From contig WHVY01000001.1 of NCBI GenBank assembly GCA_022266195.1, forward strand, positions 2,046,001 through 2,110,000: a DNA stretch of 64,000 nt, read 5' to 3'. A program made the translations under genes and the position numbers. This document shows positions 48,340 through 61,653 of this stretch, piece by piece. Each line of letters opens with the position of its first letter. Position 1 is the first letter of the stretch. This DNA is from Tetranychus cinnabarinus. Its lineage: Eukaryota; Arthropoda; Arachnida; Trombidiformes; Tetranychidae. The notes beneath the pieces are model-generated. The model saw only the letters and a program-made list of their open reading frames with translations, was not told where the DNA came from and made no database searches.

Positions 48340-50485
48340 ATGACATTAATAATAGCTTAATGACTTAATAACTAAACAGCTTCAAGAATAAGTTTTACTG
48401 CTGTTTGAAGGTAACTACGAAGAAAAAAAAATGGTCCAAATAATTGATAAAAGTGACTGAAAACGGTGACAAAATGAAACGATGCTGATAATGATGAAGA
48501 TGAGGAAAAATAAGGATAACCTCTTTTATTTTGCCTTCCCATACTAAACCATCTGCTTATTCAGATGAGTATTTATCTGTACTCCGAAAAGTTTTACTGT
48601 GATCAACTAATAGCATTGTTAATAGCTAACCTTGCAATTAAAGCAGAAAAGATGTTTAACTTAATAGTGAAAAGACCTTCATTATCATGGTTACACACAC
48701 AAACACACCATTTTAATAGTTAAAGTTAAGGTGAAAATTATGAGTTAACTGCAAGATAAAAAGATGAGAAACGGGAAACAGATTTCTTTCATTTTTCTTC
48801 CTCTTCATCTCAACATTAGTTAAATTTTAGTGAAAAATGTATCAAAAATAAGGTAATATATGCATTTAGCCTTTCATCAATGATACAGACTTAATAATAT
48901 ACTTTCAAGTGCATTAAACTGAAATCATTTTTTTTTAAAATGCTTCAATTTTTGATCAATTTATTAACCAAAAAATGCATTCCAAAATGAAGCTATCACA
49001 AGTTCAACACAGTTGCTTCAATTTTTCAATCCTGTTGACAGAAGGAAGCTCAAAATTTTATCAAATTACTATTGAAATAATAAAAAATTTAATTTTAAAT
49101 CTAAGAAGTAGTAAAGTATGATTAAATCTAGAATTATTGAAGTTTTTATGGCTTTCAAATATTACAGGAACCTTAAATTAACGATAACAATAATAATAAT
49201 GATAAGCTACAAAGCTAATCTGAATACTAATAGTATGGATGATGGCTGGTAATGATGATAATCATAGTTAGTAAATCCTGTTTTGACATTTACCTACAAG
49301 TCTTCTGTCAAACAAAAAAAAATGAGGTAAAGAATCACATCACCTTTCATCTTTCTCTCCTTTCCTTCATAATCATCGCCTTCTTCCTCTTGGTTTTTCC
49401 TTGGTAAAAAACATGGTTAAGCTGAGATTTTGTTGTTTTGGTTCAATCGAGCGTTCAACACAGATATATAAATGTTTATGCCAATGTTGTTGACTGTGTT
49501 ACAGATTGATTGTTATGTTAATTTGTTGAGCAATAGTCGATGTAAAAGATAAACGATTACAATTAAAATGGATAATCAAACTAATAAAAAGAAAGTGAAG
49601 GTAAAAAAACATGTTTTCACTTTGACTTTGCTTTCTGCTACTAATCTTTGCCATCGTCTAATTTTTTTTAAAAGACTATACGCGCGCGGCTTTTAAATTA
49701 CTAGAAAATCAGAGGACAGGCAAAAAAGAGCAGAAAGAAGCAGATGTTTCAGAATTGAGAGTTACAAATTAAAGTAGCACTAATTACAAACTAATTTAAA
49801 AGAGACTAGGAAGAAAGAGAAGATTATGAAGATGAGATGGGTAAGGTTAGCGAGTGGATGACAGTTGAGAGAGTCTCTAAAGAGGCCATCATCATGAAGA
49901 GGGACAAAGTGAAGGATAAAATTGATTGGCAATCATTGCCTTAGGATAAAGGAAGAAAGATGATGATGATAATGAAGATGGTGTGTGTGTGTACGTATGT
50001 GTATGTGTGCTTTGAAGAAGGTGAAGGAGCCAAACTGAGGAATAAATAAAGAATAAAGAAATTCTTGAATGAAAATTCATTTGGAACAGAAGTTCGAGTG
50101 TACTTACATAGACATTTTAGCTGATGAAGATGGTGATGTTGATACATAAACAGCATGCAGTTGTTTTGGGCAACTTTTTAGTTTGACAGAAGATGTAACA
50201 ACTTTGCAAGTCAAGATCAGGAAAAATCTGCCAATTATCTATTGCATCTCCTGCTACACCAATATGTGTATATAAATATATGTCCTGTATATACGGAAAT
50301 AAACATTAAAAAAGAGATTATTAATCAATAATCTAGTAATTTTTAAGCGTAATCGTTAAGTACTATTTGGATTACTAAGTATTAAGTATACAGACAGTGC
50401 GTTAAATGTTAATATTTGATTGAACAATGTAAATAACAGGTTACTTTACCATCAACAGGTTAGCAAAAAAAAATTAACAGCCAGT

Positions 50486-50495
50486 CAGCCATATT
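50486..50495 (-). promoter_or_regulatory. AATATGGCTG motif, copy 4
   Basis: Plus strand reads GTCAGCCATATTG; the reverse complement shares the 14-mer CAATATGGCTGACT with copy 1 at 37521. Confidence 0.35.
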
Positions 50496-53240
50496 GAGTC
50501 AATATTGACTTTTGAGATCAGGTAGTCAATCAAATAAACATTGATTTTGTCGTTGATCCTTCTCTCAGTTTAATGATGTTATTATCACTGAATGACGCTC
50601 AATATAATTAGTCAAAATCATGTTAACCATAATTGAATCTAGTGAATTTGGTGAAAATAAGAAGGGGAAAATGACAAGATAACTGAGGAAATATAACATT
50701 TGTTTTGAAATGCCAAAAAGCCAGCAATGGTGAAACATTGGTATTTGGAATCAGAAAGATCTCAAGATTGTATCGACATCTGATTTCAAGATCCTCAGAT
50801 AATTTCCTTCTTTTTTCGCTTTCTTTTGTTCTTTGTTTTTGCTAGTTCCTTCATCTCATGTTTGACATTAAAAAAGGCGCGTAAATCATCAGAAACAAAA
50901 CGATGGTGTAAAAGTAGCAAAAACGGTCAGAAGAGGCAAAAATGTTGACAAACTTGACTTTACTGCTTAACTTGTTCAACATCCTCCTCCTCTTCATTTA
51001 TCGTCTTGTCTCTTTTTTTGTCTCCTCCATCACCATCACCATCTTTATACTTCAATTCACTATGTCTCACGTTTTTTCTCCTCTCCTCTTGTTGTTCACT
51101 TCTCATCGTCATCACCATCTTATTTCTTGAAACATTTCCACTTTGATTATCTGGCCCAAGTTACTATGGGATTAGCCATATATCCGGTGTTAACATTACC
51201 GTCACCACCACCATCGTCATCAAAAGGTAATAACAGCGAGGATAATTGACAAATGAAAAATATTGATTACATTTTGATGGTTAACAGGCTCGAGATGGCG
51301 ATTCAATATAAAAAAAGCTATTTTTTCTGGTCTCCAGTCAGAAGCAAACGATAGTAGATGAGGTGGACAAACGTAAAATTGGTTTCATCAGATACCATTG
51401 AATCGGCTAATAATGAACCAGATTTTTTGTTGATTAAACTGTTCAACGCCAAACTCCATTTCACAACAATCCCAGCTTGAATAGAGGATTAACCATTTGA
51501 TCCAAATACATGAACTTTTATTTGGCAAATTTTTGCCGTCTTTAACTGATGACAGTTGAACATTATACACAATTTTATAATTAATATTGATCAGCATTCT
51601 GACATGTTTCTGTACAAATTAATGACTTTTGTTTGAATTTACCGAATCTTGAGTTAATCACTTCAGCAAAAAAATTAGATAAGCAAGAAAATTGTCAAAA
51701 GACTATAACATTGGGATAATGAAAATTATGCTTTTTATGCAAAATTTTCACTGTCGACTGGTAATCTTATAAAACACACTTATCCCTGCCAATTGTTTAT
51801 CAGTTACAAAACAAATGATTGAAGCAAAAAAAGGTAAAAATCAAGCATCCAAGTTAATTACTTGGGTTGATTAACATCTTTTAATGATAAATGATAATTT
51901 AATTGTTTACAATGTATATTCAATGTGTCAGTATGTTTAAATATTTCCTTGCTGTTCAACTTTGTCTCACTGATTTTGCTTCTAATGACTTTTGTTGTTT
52001 AGGCCTAGCAAAATACATAATAATGATGATGATGTATTAATATGATTTCATTGAAAGTCATGAATATAATACCGATAATGATGATAATAATGTTAATGGT
52101 AATCATCATTATCATCATAATCATGATGTTTCAAGTAACAACAAAGCAACTGTAAACAAACATTTTGACAACAATTGAGCTTCAAGTAAACTTGGATTTG
52201 CAATTGAAATTTATCCTTTTGCTGATAATTTTGGATTCATTTTTCACATTTCTAACCCTTCTCATCTAGATGAATATCATCAATGACAGTCAAGAGGCCA
52301 ATTAAATGACAATTGATGCAGAGTAAATACATCTAAACGTGGTTAAAATGCTCAATGTAATTACATTTACATAGGAATTACAATTAGCTGTTCAAACTCA
52401 AGGTGATCACCTTTTTTGTTTTAACCTTTTTTTGCGCTTTAAACAAAGATTCATCATCACCATGGCCATCTCAGGTAATTTAACTTGTTTCTTTTAATCA
52501 AACTGAACATAATCAATCAATAACTAATTGGACTCTAAATTTTACCTCTTCAGGTTCAATGGTTAACAAATGGGATCAACCTTTACACTTGAAGGCTAGA
52601 CTGTTGACAGTAGGTAGGTAGGCAAACAGACATTAACAGAAGACACAAAAAAAGGAAAAACAAATCGACGTCAACTCTTTTTTTTAACATTATTTAACAA
52701 CAGACAGATACACACAAAACACACAATAATTAACCACCAGGTAATAATTATCAAAGGTAATAACAATAATAATAATAGTAATAACCAACAACTGTTTTTT
52801 TGTTTCACCTCTTACAGGCCTTCTTTTGTATTTTTTGGTTTCTGCTTTGTCAGTGTGTCAATGTAATTGTTTTTACCGGTCTTAATATCTTACAGCTCTA
52901 GTTGTGTTTTGGATCAATGGAGTTGTAATACTAAAGGCGAGTTAAAACATCTAATAATAAGCCCCAAAATGAGATGCTCAAGATGATTATTAGCATTTGG
53001 TGATTTCCAGTCTCATCAGTTTTCCCTGTGTGTGTGTTTCTGGCTGCCATTAGAAGCTATTGACCGATGAATGAAAATTATTATCATTGGGAAAGAAAGC
53101 CATAAAATAATGAACCTTCGTGACACAATCCATTGAAGATGATTTGTGTAAAGTCTAACGATTAAGCTGGTGATGGTAAGAAGACACGGACAGGAGTAAA
53201 GATTATAGACAGTCAGAAGAAAGGAAGACGGTTAATACAA

Positions 53241-53651
53241 ATGGCGACAGAAAAGATTGACAAGGAGGTAAAAAAGGTAACCACGCCTGAAGGATTCAAG
53301 GTAACACTCAGTTTATCATTTGTGCACCTTCATTGACATTTTGTCGCTCCACCACAGTTTTGACTATTTTTTTGGGGGGTTAGCATAATATCTGTAAATA
53401 CTATTACCACCATCAATATAATCATGGCTATTATCATTATTCTGAATTGTTGATTGTTTTTTCTTCTTCTCTCTTCTTACCTTTAGATTATTGTTACACA
53501 GCCTACAGCTACAAGATTTGGATACTTGAAAATGCTACTGATTGAGGTTGAGGAAGATGCTACTAATGCTGATGATATTGATGTTGATGGCAAGAAAGAA
53601 GTTATTTCCTTTCTTTTTCAATCTTTCTCATCATTTTTAATCATTCATTGA
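53241..53651 (+). CDS. Candidate two-exon small gene (74 residues)
   Basis: Exon 1, 53241-53300, is ATGGCGACAGAA... (MATEKIDKEVKKVTTPEGFK) ending AAG/GTAACA in phase 0. A strong acceptor (long pyrimidine run, CCTTTAG) ends at 53486. Exon 2, 53487-53651, is open in phase 0: IIVTQPTATRFGYLKMLLIE, then an acidic run and a hydrophobic end, stopping at TGA. The 186-base intron size fits the neighbourhood. No homologue is known to me and base composition resembles the surrounding noncoding DNA, so chance is a serious alternative. Confidence 0.2.
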
Positions 53652-56600
53652 AAGGGAACCAACTGTTGACTGTTTGCTTATCACCAATTCATTTCCGACT
53701 GTTTTTTGAATGAATTGGAACAAAGAAGGTCAAGGAAAACGGAAAAAAGTGGAAAACAAAAGCATAACAAAGCTCAATACCAACAAATGTAATCATCAAT
53801 AATGGGCAAAGGATAAACTTGATTGAACAGTTATCATGGTATTATTTGATCCAGTCTCTCAGGCAATTAATAACCAGTGAAGGAGTCAATGTTTGAGTTG
53901 GAAACCTGTGAAAAAAACATTAACCCATCAATGAGTCCATCATGGTTATTATCGTAATCTCCAATTGCTGTTACCCTGAATTTTGTAGACTATTCATTTT
54001 CCTCTGTCTCTTCCTTCAGATTATTCATCTTATCATTTTCCTGCTCATCGACTCATTGTTCCAAGTTTACTGTCTGCCAACACACTTTCAATTGACGTTT
54101 GACTTTTTTTTATATCATCATTTCTTGTGCCGCCATTTCTCCTGTAATTTGCTGGTTTTGTCAAATTACTTTGTCAGAATGGATGAAAATATTAATTCAA
54201 AGGAAATGCTAAAAAAGCAGCTGAAACAGCATGTGGCCATATACAAGGTAACAACAGCAACAAAACCAAACGTACCAACGATGTTGGCCTCAGGTTTAGT
54301 TAAAAGCAAGTAATAACTAGAAGCAACACACTCTCAAGTAACTGTAGCATCAGTCAACATGATAAAGACGATGATAGAGTGAGACAGAAGGAGATGAAAT
54401 AGGTTTTTCATCCTTCATCGTCAGTAAAAAAGTAGCAGGAAAAACAAAAATTGTAATTGTAATACAAAACCATCTGCTTTCATTGCAATCATTAGTCTAT
54501 TTGACAATTGTAATCAACTTACATACCTTATTTTTATTTCATGTTGAGTTGTTTCCCTTATTGTTACCAAATTGTCAACCATTTAGCATAACAATTTTTA
54601 AGGTATGAAAACAAAACTCATCTTGATCATCATCATCTTTCCATTATAAACATAACATCATTAAACACATTGAGACTTGACAGACTTGAGTTAATGAAGC
54701 AAGAATTATTAAAGGTGTTAAAGGTGAATATTGAAGGTGGACTGAATTGTAAAATATACACACACAAAAAAAAGGTTGCAATGGGAAATTAATGATGATG
54801 ATCAAGACGATAATGAAACAAAAATTAAAGGCGGAGGATAAGTTATGGCTATGAATGAAGTAAAAAAGGTGGACAAGGATTGGGAAGGGATAAAGATGGA
54901 GTGAAAAAAGGTCGTAAAAATAGCGTTTAGACGTTATACTGTGAGGAAAATTAGGTCATTTCATTGATCATCATTATCATTAAAATGATCAACATGATGA
55001 TTTTAATCCGTCCATTACAATGAAAGGTAAAAATGATAAAAACCACGGGAAAAATTACAGTAAACTTGAGGCAACAACCAGAAATATATTGAGTTCAATT
55101 TTATCCTTTTCAATTTACGTTGATTGCTTCTCTCTTTTTTTTACCTAAAATCATTTGAAATCATTCATTGATGATTAGCTAAATTGATTAGCTAAATTGT
55201 TGACTCACATTGAGACAACAATGTAACAAACCAAAAACCCAAACCCAATCCCTTTAAACTGATTATTGGGTTGCAAGGTTAACTGTTGGGTCAATGTTTT
55301 TGTTGTTAAGCTTAAACAATTTTAATATCATTTTAAGGTGATTCCCGTGTAGACTTTTGAATAGCTGGTTAATAATGTAAAAAGCTTGATGATGAGGAAG
55401 AAGATGAGGATAAAAATGATGGTGTGAATAGAGTAGGTTAGATGTTCTATGCTATGTATAGCTAGTAAATAAGAGGAGGTGATTTGATGGGAATCCACGA
55501 ATTCATGGCTGTCAAACTGACCTTATGCATCAAGAACACTCCTTTAGAGAAACAATCTTGATCATTTAGATGATGAAGAGGATGATGATGATTATGATCA
55601 TCTCTCATCAGCATCTTTTTACCAATTGAAAAGTTGGTACCATTAAAATAGGGTTTACCATTGAAAAGTGAATGAAAAAAAGGTCCAATTATATTAATAA
55701 TATAATGAGAACATGATTGTAAGATGAATACAAATCTGTTGTAAACAATTTACCTTCAACCATATTTTCCCGCCTCAAGTTTGTTTGTTTCCTGCAATTA
55801 CAGCTTTTCATCATTTCCAATTAATAACATCATCAGTCTTAATGAACTTTCTCACACCAAATATCGCCAGTTTTCAATCCTTTAAGAGTTTCCTTAATGA
55901 CTTTCTCAAGTGCCTGTCAAAGGCACAGTTGGTGTCTCAAGTCAACCTAGCAAACCCTCACATCTAGCATCAACCTTTGTCAACAAGAGACACATTAAAA
56001 TGGAAATTTTTGGCTCCATTTAGCTTCACTTTAAATCAAACTAATTGGTGAATGACCAAACAAAAATGAGCTGGATGATGATAAGGATGATTAAATAGTA
56101 GGTTGGAATGAGGATGATGGAAAGGCTAAAAAATGTGGAACAGTTTAAAAGGAAGAGAAGAAGATAATGATGAAAAAAAGAGAGATGATGATGAGGAAAA
56201 GGAGGGAAAAATTGGATGTAACAGAAGCAAGTTATAACCTTGTGAATAAAATATGAGTTTTCATCAAACATTCACAAGAATCTTATCAACCTTTAGCGAA
56301 ACATTCAATAATAATAATTAAAGTTAATAATTAAAAAGCAATTTTGCTCTCTTGACTTTCCTTTTTTTTCGTACTAAATTGCATTTCCAATGAAAAGTAG
56401 TAAAAGCAAAAATTTCCCGCCAACTTTTGCATTTCCTTTCAGCATCTTGTTGCTCCTGTTATTTCATTGATTATCATTTACCAGAAAACCATGGATTGAA
56501 ATGATTTACATTGATTAGATGGAATTATCAAGAAACTTTTGACGGAAACTGAAACAGTTTCACTTGAAGATTGTGACACATAAATCATACTCAAATCAAG

Positions 56601-57824
56601 AACCAGAATCTGGTGATCTAATTCAAGATTAGACTTGATACATTTCATGGATACAGATGTTCACTGTTGGTACATTTCAGTGCTTGTCGAACCTGACCAA
56701 TCAAAAATTGTCACAATTTACTTCTGGATTCAAATTGTCAAACAATAATTACAAAAACCTGGTTCATTCATATAATGTTTAATTTTGGTTAATGCTTTGA
56801 GTCAAGATTGAAGATCAATCATGAAATTGGGTTATTCAGAGTTTCTTATTGGTATTATAAATTGAATCATTTGTTAACCAATATTGTGACAATCAACTTA
56901 ATCACAATGAAGAGTCAACGTTAATCATGACAATAGTTACCTCTTTATTGTGAACACTCGACTTGATTGTTTTGCGATTTTACTTTTACTTTCCTCTTCC
57001 TTTTCTGGTTACATGAAAAGTTTCAATTTGATCAACAATTAATCCAAATCAATCTGTTATTAGTAAAACCATTGAGATAAACTTGAGAAATGAAACTTTT
57101 CTCAGTTTGAGTTGAGCTACAATTAGCCGATTGTTTTGACATTCACAATCATGCTTTACAACAATTAAAAGACAATCAATTAACCTTTGTTTCTTTATCT
57201 ACCTGGAAAAGATGAAAATCAAAGGGTAAAGAGGAAAATGAAGTTTTCATTGAGGCCATTAATGGTGATAACAATCAATTAGATAGTTAACTTTTGTTCC
57301 AATTGTTTATCACAAGATGACTTTTAAACACTCTCTCTTTCACTTACACCTAAAAAACATCCTCATCCTAATCATCTTTATCATCATCTACAATTGAAAT
57401 GTAACACTTTAATTGTTGTACTCAATTGAAATTGAACAACGTTTTAATGGCATCTTTCTAGTGCTATCTACAACCATTGTTTTACCTTTTCATGTTATTT
57501 TACTTTTTTCTGATATAATATTAGTCAGTGTTTCACTTGAATCAAATGTGCTAATCTTAATTGTTCATTAATAATTCCCAATTGGTCTAGATAAATATGT
57601 TGATAATTACAATTATCAGTAACATGATCAATGTTGTTATTATTGTTGAACATGTAATTCCTCTTCCATAATGTCAAACGATGTGTCAAAAACAATGGAA
57701 TATCTAGGAATGGAAAAAATTATAAAAATTTTCTAGTATCACATCTTTTTTTGCTTTTCCTTGTTGGTAGTCTGTTGAACAAGTAAACATTGTTGTTAAC
57801 TATTAATATCACATTGATTGTCAG

Positions 57825-58166
57825 ATGTCAATATCATCCAAAATCATCCTCATCTTCATCTTGATCAGCAATAATAATTTTGGTATTGCTCAAGGTGGCT
57901 CTTGCTGTCAAAAGTCACGTAAAGACCCCCAAGTCAAGAGGCAAAGTTGCAACCCAAGCCTGCTCTCTGTTGGGTCAAACCAGACCATCTTAACCAGCCA
58001 TTTGTCAAGCTTTTATTTTGTTGCGAAAAGTGATTTTTTTAAATGCTTTTTAATCACTTTCAGCTTTATTATTTTGTCATCATCTATTAAGCAACTACTT
58101 TATTGGTTAACTTTGATTGTTAATATTACCTCAACTATTAACACTCATTTTCCTGATTCACACTAA
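57825..58166 (+). CDS. Candidate secreted Cys-containing ORF, or a first exon
   Basis: ATG-initiated frame with a textbook signal peptide: MSISSK, hydrophobic IILIFILI, then SNNNFGIAQ/GGSCC. After that come dibasic-type sites (KSRK, VKR) and one more Cys in QSCNPS. The local DNA at 57895-57985 is GC-richer than its surroundings. Beyond about residue 60 the translation turns hydrophobic and unconvincing, so a real gene would more likely splice out, for example at CAC/GTAAAG near 57920. Unknown family; may be chance. Confidence 0.2.
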   Translation: MSISSKIILIFILISNNNFGIAQGGSCCQKSRKDPQVKRQSCNPSLLSVGSNQTILTSHLSSFYFVAKSDFFKCFLITFSFIILSSSIKQLLYWLTLIVNITSTINTHFPDSH

Positions 58167-60660
58167 ATCACTTATCATCATTTTCATCATGATCAACATG
58201 ATCATAACAATCATCAATGTCTAGACAATTGGTGAAAACATTTTTTTTTTTACTTCAAAAAAAAGTTGAATAAGAGCCAATTGAAGGTAAATAACAAATT
58301 TCAATGGAAATGATTATTACAATTTATAAATCACCAAAATCAACAGTTAAATCATTAATCCTAATTGTAATAACGAGCTTAAATCATTAGACTTTTACTA
58401 AAAATGAAAACAACATTAAAATTCAATCGCAAACGGAATAACTTGCTTCAATTATTAACCTTTCCAATTGTTTTTTGTTTTAATCAGTAATAATTAAGTT
58501 AATTGCAAAAGTTGAACAACTTAAACTTTTTCAAATCATTTTATTAAAGGTGAAAAAAGTTGAAAGTAAAAAATAAATCTCCAAGTAAATGATTATTTAT
58601 ATCAAAAGGTATAAATAATGAATATTCAAGATTCAGGTTAAAGCCCATTGAAACTTTGAGCCATTCCAGGCAAATAATCAAATTTATTATGACATTTGCT
58701 TTTTAAACTTGTTTGTCAATTAGCATGATCAACATGATCATGATCATGATTAAGTGTTAGCTAAAAAACGGTTTAACAAGGCTATTTGTCAGCATAAATT
58801 AGTAAATACAAAGTGAAAGAGTTAAAATGATCAAGTTAAATGCATTGAGATTTCAAGTGTACAAATGGATAAACAATTGATTAATTATTGATTAGTCAAT
58901 AAAAGTCAGTTTTTTGTTTAATTTAAAGCTGCCTCATTTCCGGATGAGTTCAGTTAATTCACATTGCAATCAATAATCATTTGTGCATCATAACCATTAA
59001 CATAATAGACTGACGAAGGATCAACAATGAACAAGGTAAAGTCTAGATGAGCACACAATTTTCCTGATTCATTTCAACATCATGATGAGGAATGATTGTG
59101 ATTATCATCATCTTCACCCTCATCAAGACCACCTTCAGTTCAATAGTTAAAACTTATTGATTCATTGAAATGGTTAGGCCCAAGAAACAAGTGCCTTAAA
59201 CCTTCTTGGAAACAATCATTATCGTTAAAATTATGATCATGATAACAATTATGGTCAGAATGTTAATAGAAGTTGAAAAATGTGAAAAACAATGAAAGTA
59301 AAAGTCGACTGTTTCTGGTTAAACTTGACCATTGACTTCAAGCAAGTCAATAGTGATTAAGATGATCTTGAGTCTTGTTATTTAATTGTGTTATGTTGAG
59401 TTGATCAAAGGCCAAATAATCAAAGACTTTTTAATGATGCTGAGTGATAATGCTCCTACTAATACCTTGATGAGGTTGGTGATGATGAACCTGATGATGA
59501 TGATGATGATACAGGAATGAATTGCTTGAGGATTAAATTGAATAACAAAAAAGAGCAAATTGTTGCTCTTGATTGCGAATTAATTTTGCTATTAATGGCA
59601 ACACACCTTTTTGTTAACCTTTAAAGGTTGATAATGGTCATCATCATGTTAAACCAGTTTGACTGATGACAAACTTTGACAATTAGCAATTGATAACGGG
59701 TTAATTGTGTCGCGATTAACATTTTTTTTTGACTGGTAACAAAACTGGTAACAGTCCATAGCCATGAATGAAACCCAAAATGGGGTCAAAATTTTTCCTC
59801 TAAATTGATTGATGAACTTAATCTTGGTTTCAACTTGTTGACAATAATCAGTTGACAATGAAATGATTTGCAAATTTGACAATTGAACTGTCAGTGAACA
59901 CGACAGCAAAAAGTCACAACAACAACAATTACAATGAGAAAGCCAAAGATATACATTGAAGAGATGGCAATATCGTAATTGTTCATTGTAAATTGTTACG
60001 CTGATTAATCGAATTAATTTGATCCGTTTTTCTTGCAACTTTTTAATTGAGCTGCTGCACAACAAGTTGAAAACCAAGTTTAAAGCCAACAAACGTTTTG
60101 CCTTGTTAGTTGAGTTAATTAAGTCCATAGTTGATAAAATGAAATGTACAACTAATGTTAAACTTGAATGCTTTCCAATGTCGCATTGATTAACAGTTTA
60201 GGCTTAAACCATTAAACATTATTAACATAATAAGACATTAACTAGACAAGAACGCAAAGACCCAAAAAGCAGGCCAAAAATGAATTATTAATCATAATCT
60301 GAAAGGAATTGAATGGAAATCAAGAAAAGTGTATAAAAATAGCAATTTGTTTTTAATAATATTACCATATTCAGTGAATCGAGGTGTGAAATGAATGGGC
60401 AACAACAAATTTTTATGTAAATTGTTGGTAAAAGAGCAACAGATTGCAATTGATTGTCAACCTTTTCTTGCCATTACTTTTTGCAGGCAATTAATTTAAC
60501 CTAAAGTTAATAAGTTAATAAAGTGAAAGTTGATCAATGGATTGTAAAGATTGTTTACTGCGATTTAAATGGTTCAATGTAAATCTCCTAGTAAGTGTTA
60601 CTGTAAAGAGACGCGCTAATAAGAGTAATGCCATTCATTTTTCATTGACTTTCTCCGTGA

Positions 60661-60714
60661 AGATGATACGGCTCATGATAATGAGCCCCTCTATTATCAT
60701 GGGAATTATCATCT
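60661..60714. other. Nested palindrome with two mutually exclusive hairpins
   Basis: Outer stem AGATGATA (60661-60668) with TATCATCT (60707-60714). Inside, GGCTCAT (60670-60676) pairs with ATGAGCC (60681-60687) around a GATA loop; alternatively CATGATAAT (60674-60682) pairs perfectly with ATTATCATG (60693-60701). The two inner pairings share bases and cannot form together. Confidence 0.5.
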
Positions 60715-61587
60715 AGAAACATTGATAAACATCCGGGATAATCATGTTGTTTCAGTGGCTTCACTTGCCTTTGACCTGTCAACCTAACAGGTAATCATTA
60801 TCCCAGAGATGAGGATGAAATCAGGTCACCAATGAGGCTTAGCAATTGTTTGTGACTCTATGTTTGACAGCTTCAATTAGTATTACTTTCACCTTTTTTT
60901 ATTTTAATCATTATCATTATTTTACCTTTTGTTTTGTTATCAATCAAATTGACTATTAATACAGAGAGAGAGAGACAATTTGAATTACAATTAGTTATTG
61001 TATTTTGTAACTGTTAACTGTTGTTAAGAGTTGACAAGACATGTAATCAATACTAATCATTATCATTAGTTGAAGGTAAACCAAGAAAACAAAAAAAACT
61101 TGGTTTTGTCAGTTGACTTTCAAGTGCCGGCTCATTGGCTTTAAGTGATCCTGTTTGGGTTGACTTTGTTGGGTGAGAAAGTTAAACATTCACTTGCCTC
61201 AGCTACACAGACGTGTTTCAATGTACAACCTTTTAATTGTAGCAATTAATAGTCAGAAAACCAGAATATGTGATTTTTACGGTTTTTACATGATTAATAA
61301 AAAAAGAAGACTCAATACTCAGTCAGCGATATTATTATGGCTGAAAGTTACATGAACAAGAAAAAACATCAAAATGGCTGAACATGTTTGTAAATGTTGC
61401 AACTGCAAACCCAAAACCTTGTTTACTTGAATACCTTGAATAATCTAAGTTATTTACAAGTTTAACCATCATTGAACTATCATCATTCATCATCATTCAT
61501 CAGATATACATATTATTTATACATAGAGATTCACTGGGATACATAATCGAGACTAATTTGATGCCTAATTTTGACTCTAATTTACAG

Positions 61588-61653
61588 ATAATCAAGAAAT
61601 ATGGAAACACTGGCGATATTGTTTTCAATGTAAAATTGATTCTTGTCTAAATG
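61588..61653 (+). other. Candidate internal exon with good splice sites
   Basis: 66 bases between an acceptor (TCTAATTTACAG) and a consensus donor (ATG/GTAAGT). Open in the 1-1 phase, reading NQEIWKHWRYCFQCKIDSCL with three Cys. Symmetric 1-1 exons are typical of extracellular modules. No partner exons were found, so this is a lead only. Confidence 0.2.

Larger units (their letters stand above)
46161..53240. other. Gene desert, part 3
   Basis: No conserved gene recognised. Features found are listed separately (hairpins at 46557 and 48256, a secreted-peptide-like frame at 47641). Also a GT/AC repeat at 49980-50010, GTAG repeats near 52610, ATG/GAT blocks near 52020-52130, and a CG-rich CGCGCGCG word at about 49682-49689, odd in this AT-rich DNA. 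Confidence 0.4.

Noticed and set aside
53942..54313. 123-codon plus-strand ORF with hydrophobic N-terminus
   Set aside because: Hydrophobicity comes from pyrimidine-rich DNA; only its last part (MDENINS..., 54179-54247) is mentioned as a possible short exon.
59649..60128. 159-codon minus-strand ORF
   Set aside because: Starts with ATG but composition (CNCCCCDFLLSC) reflects triplet repeats; no family recognised.
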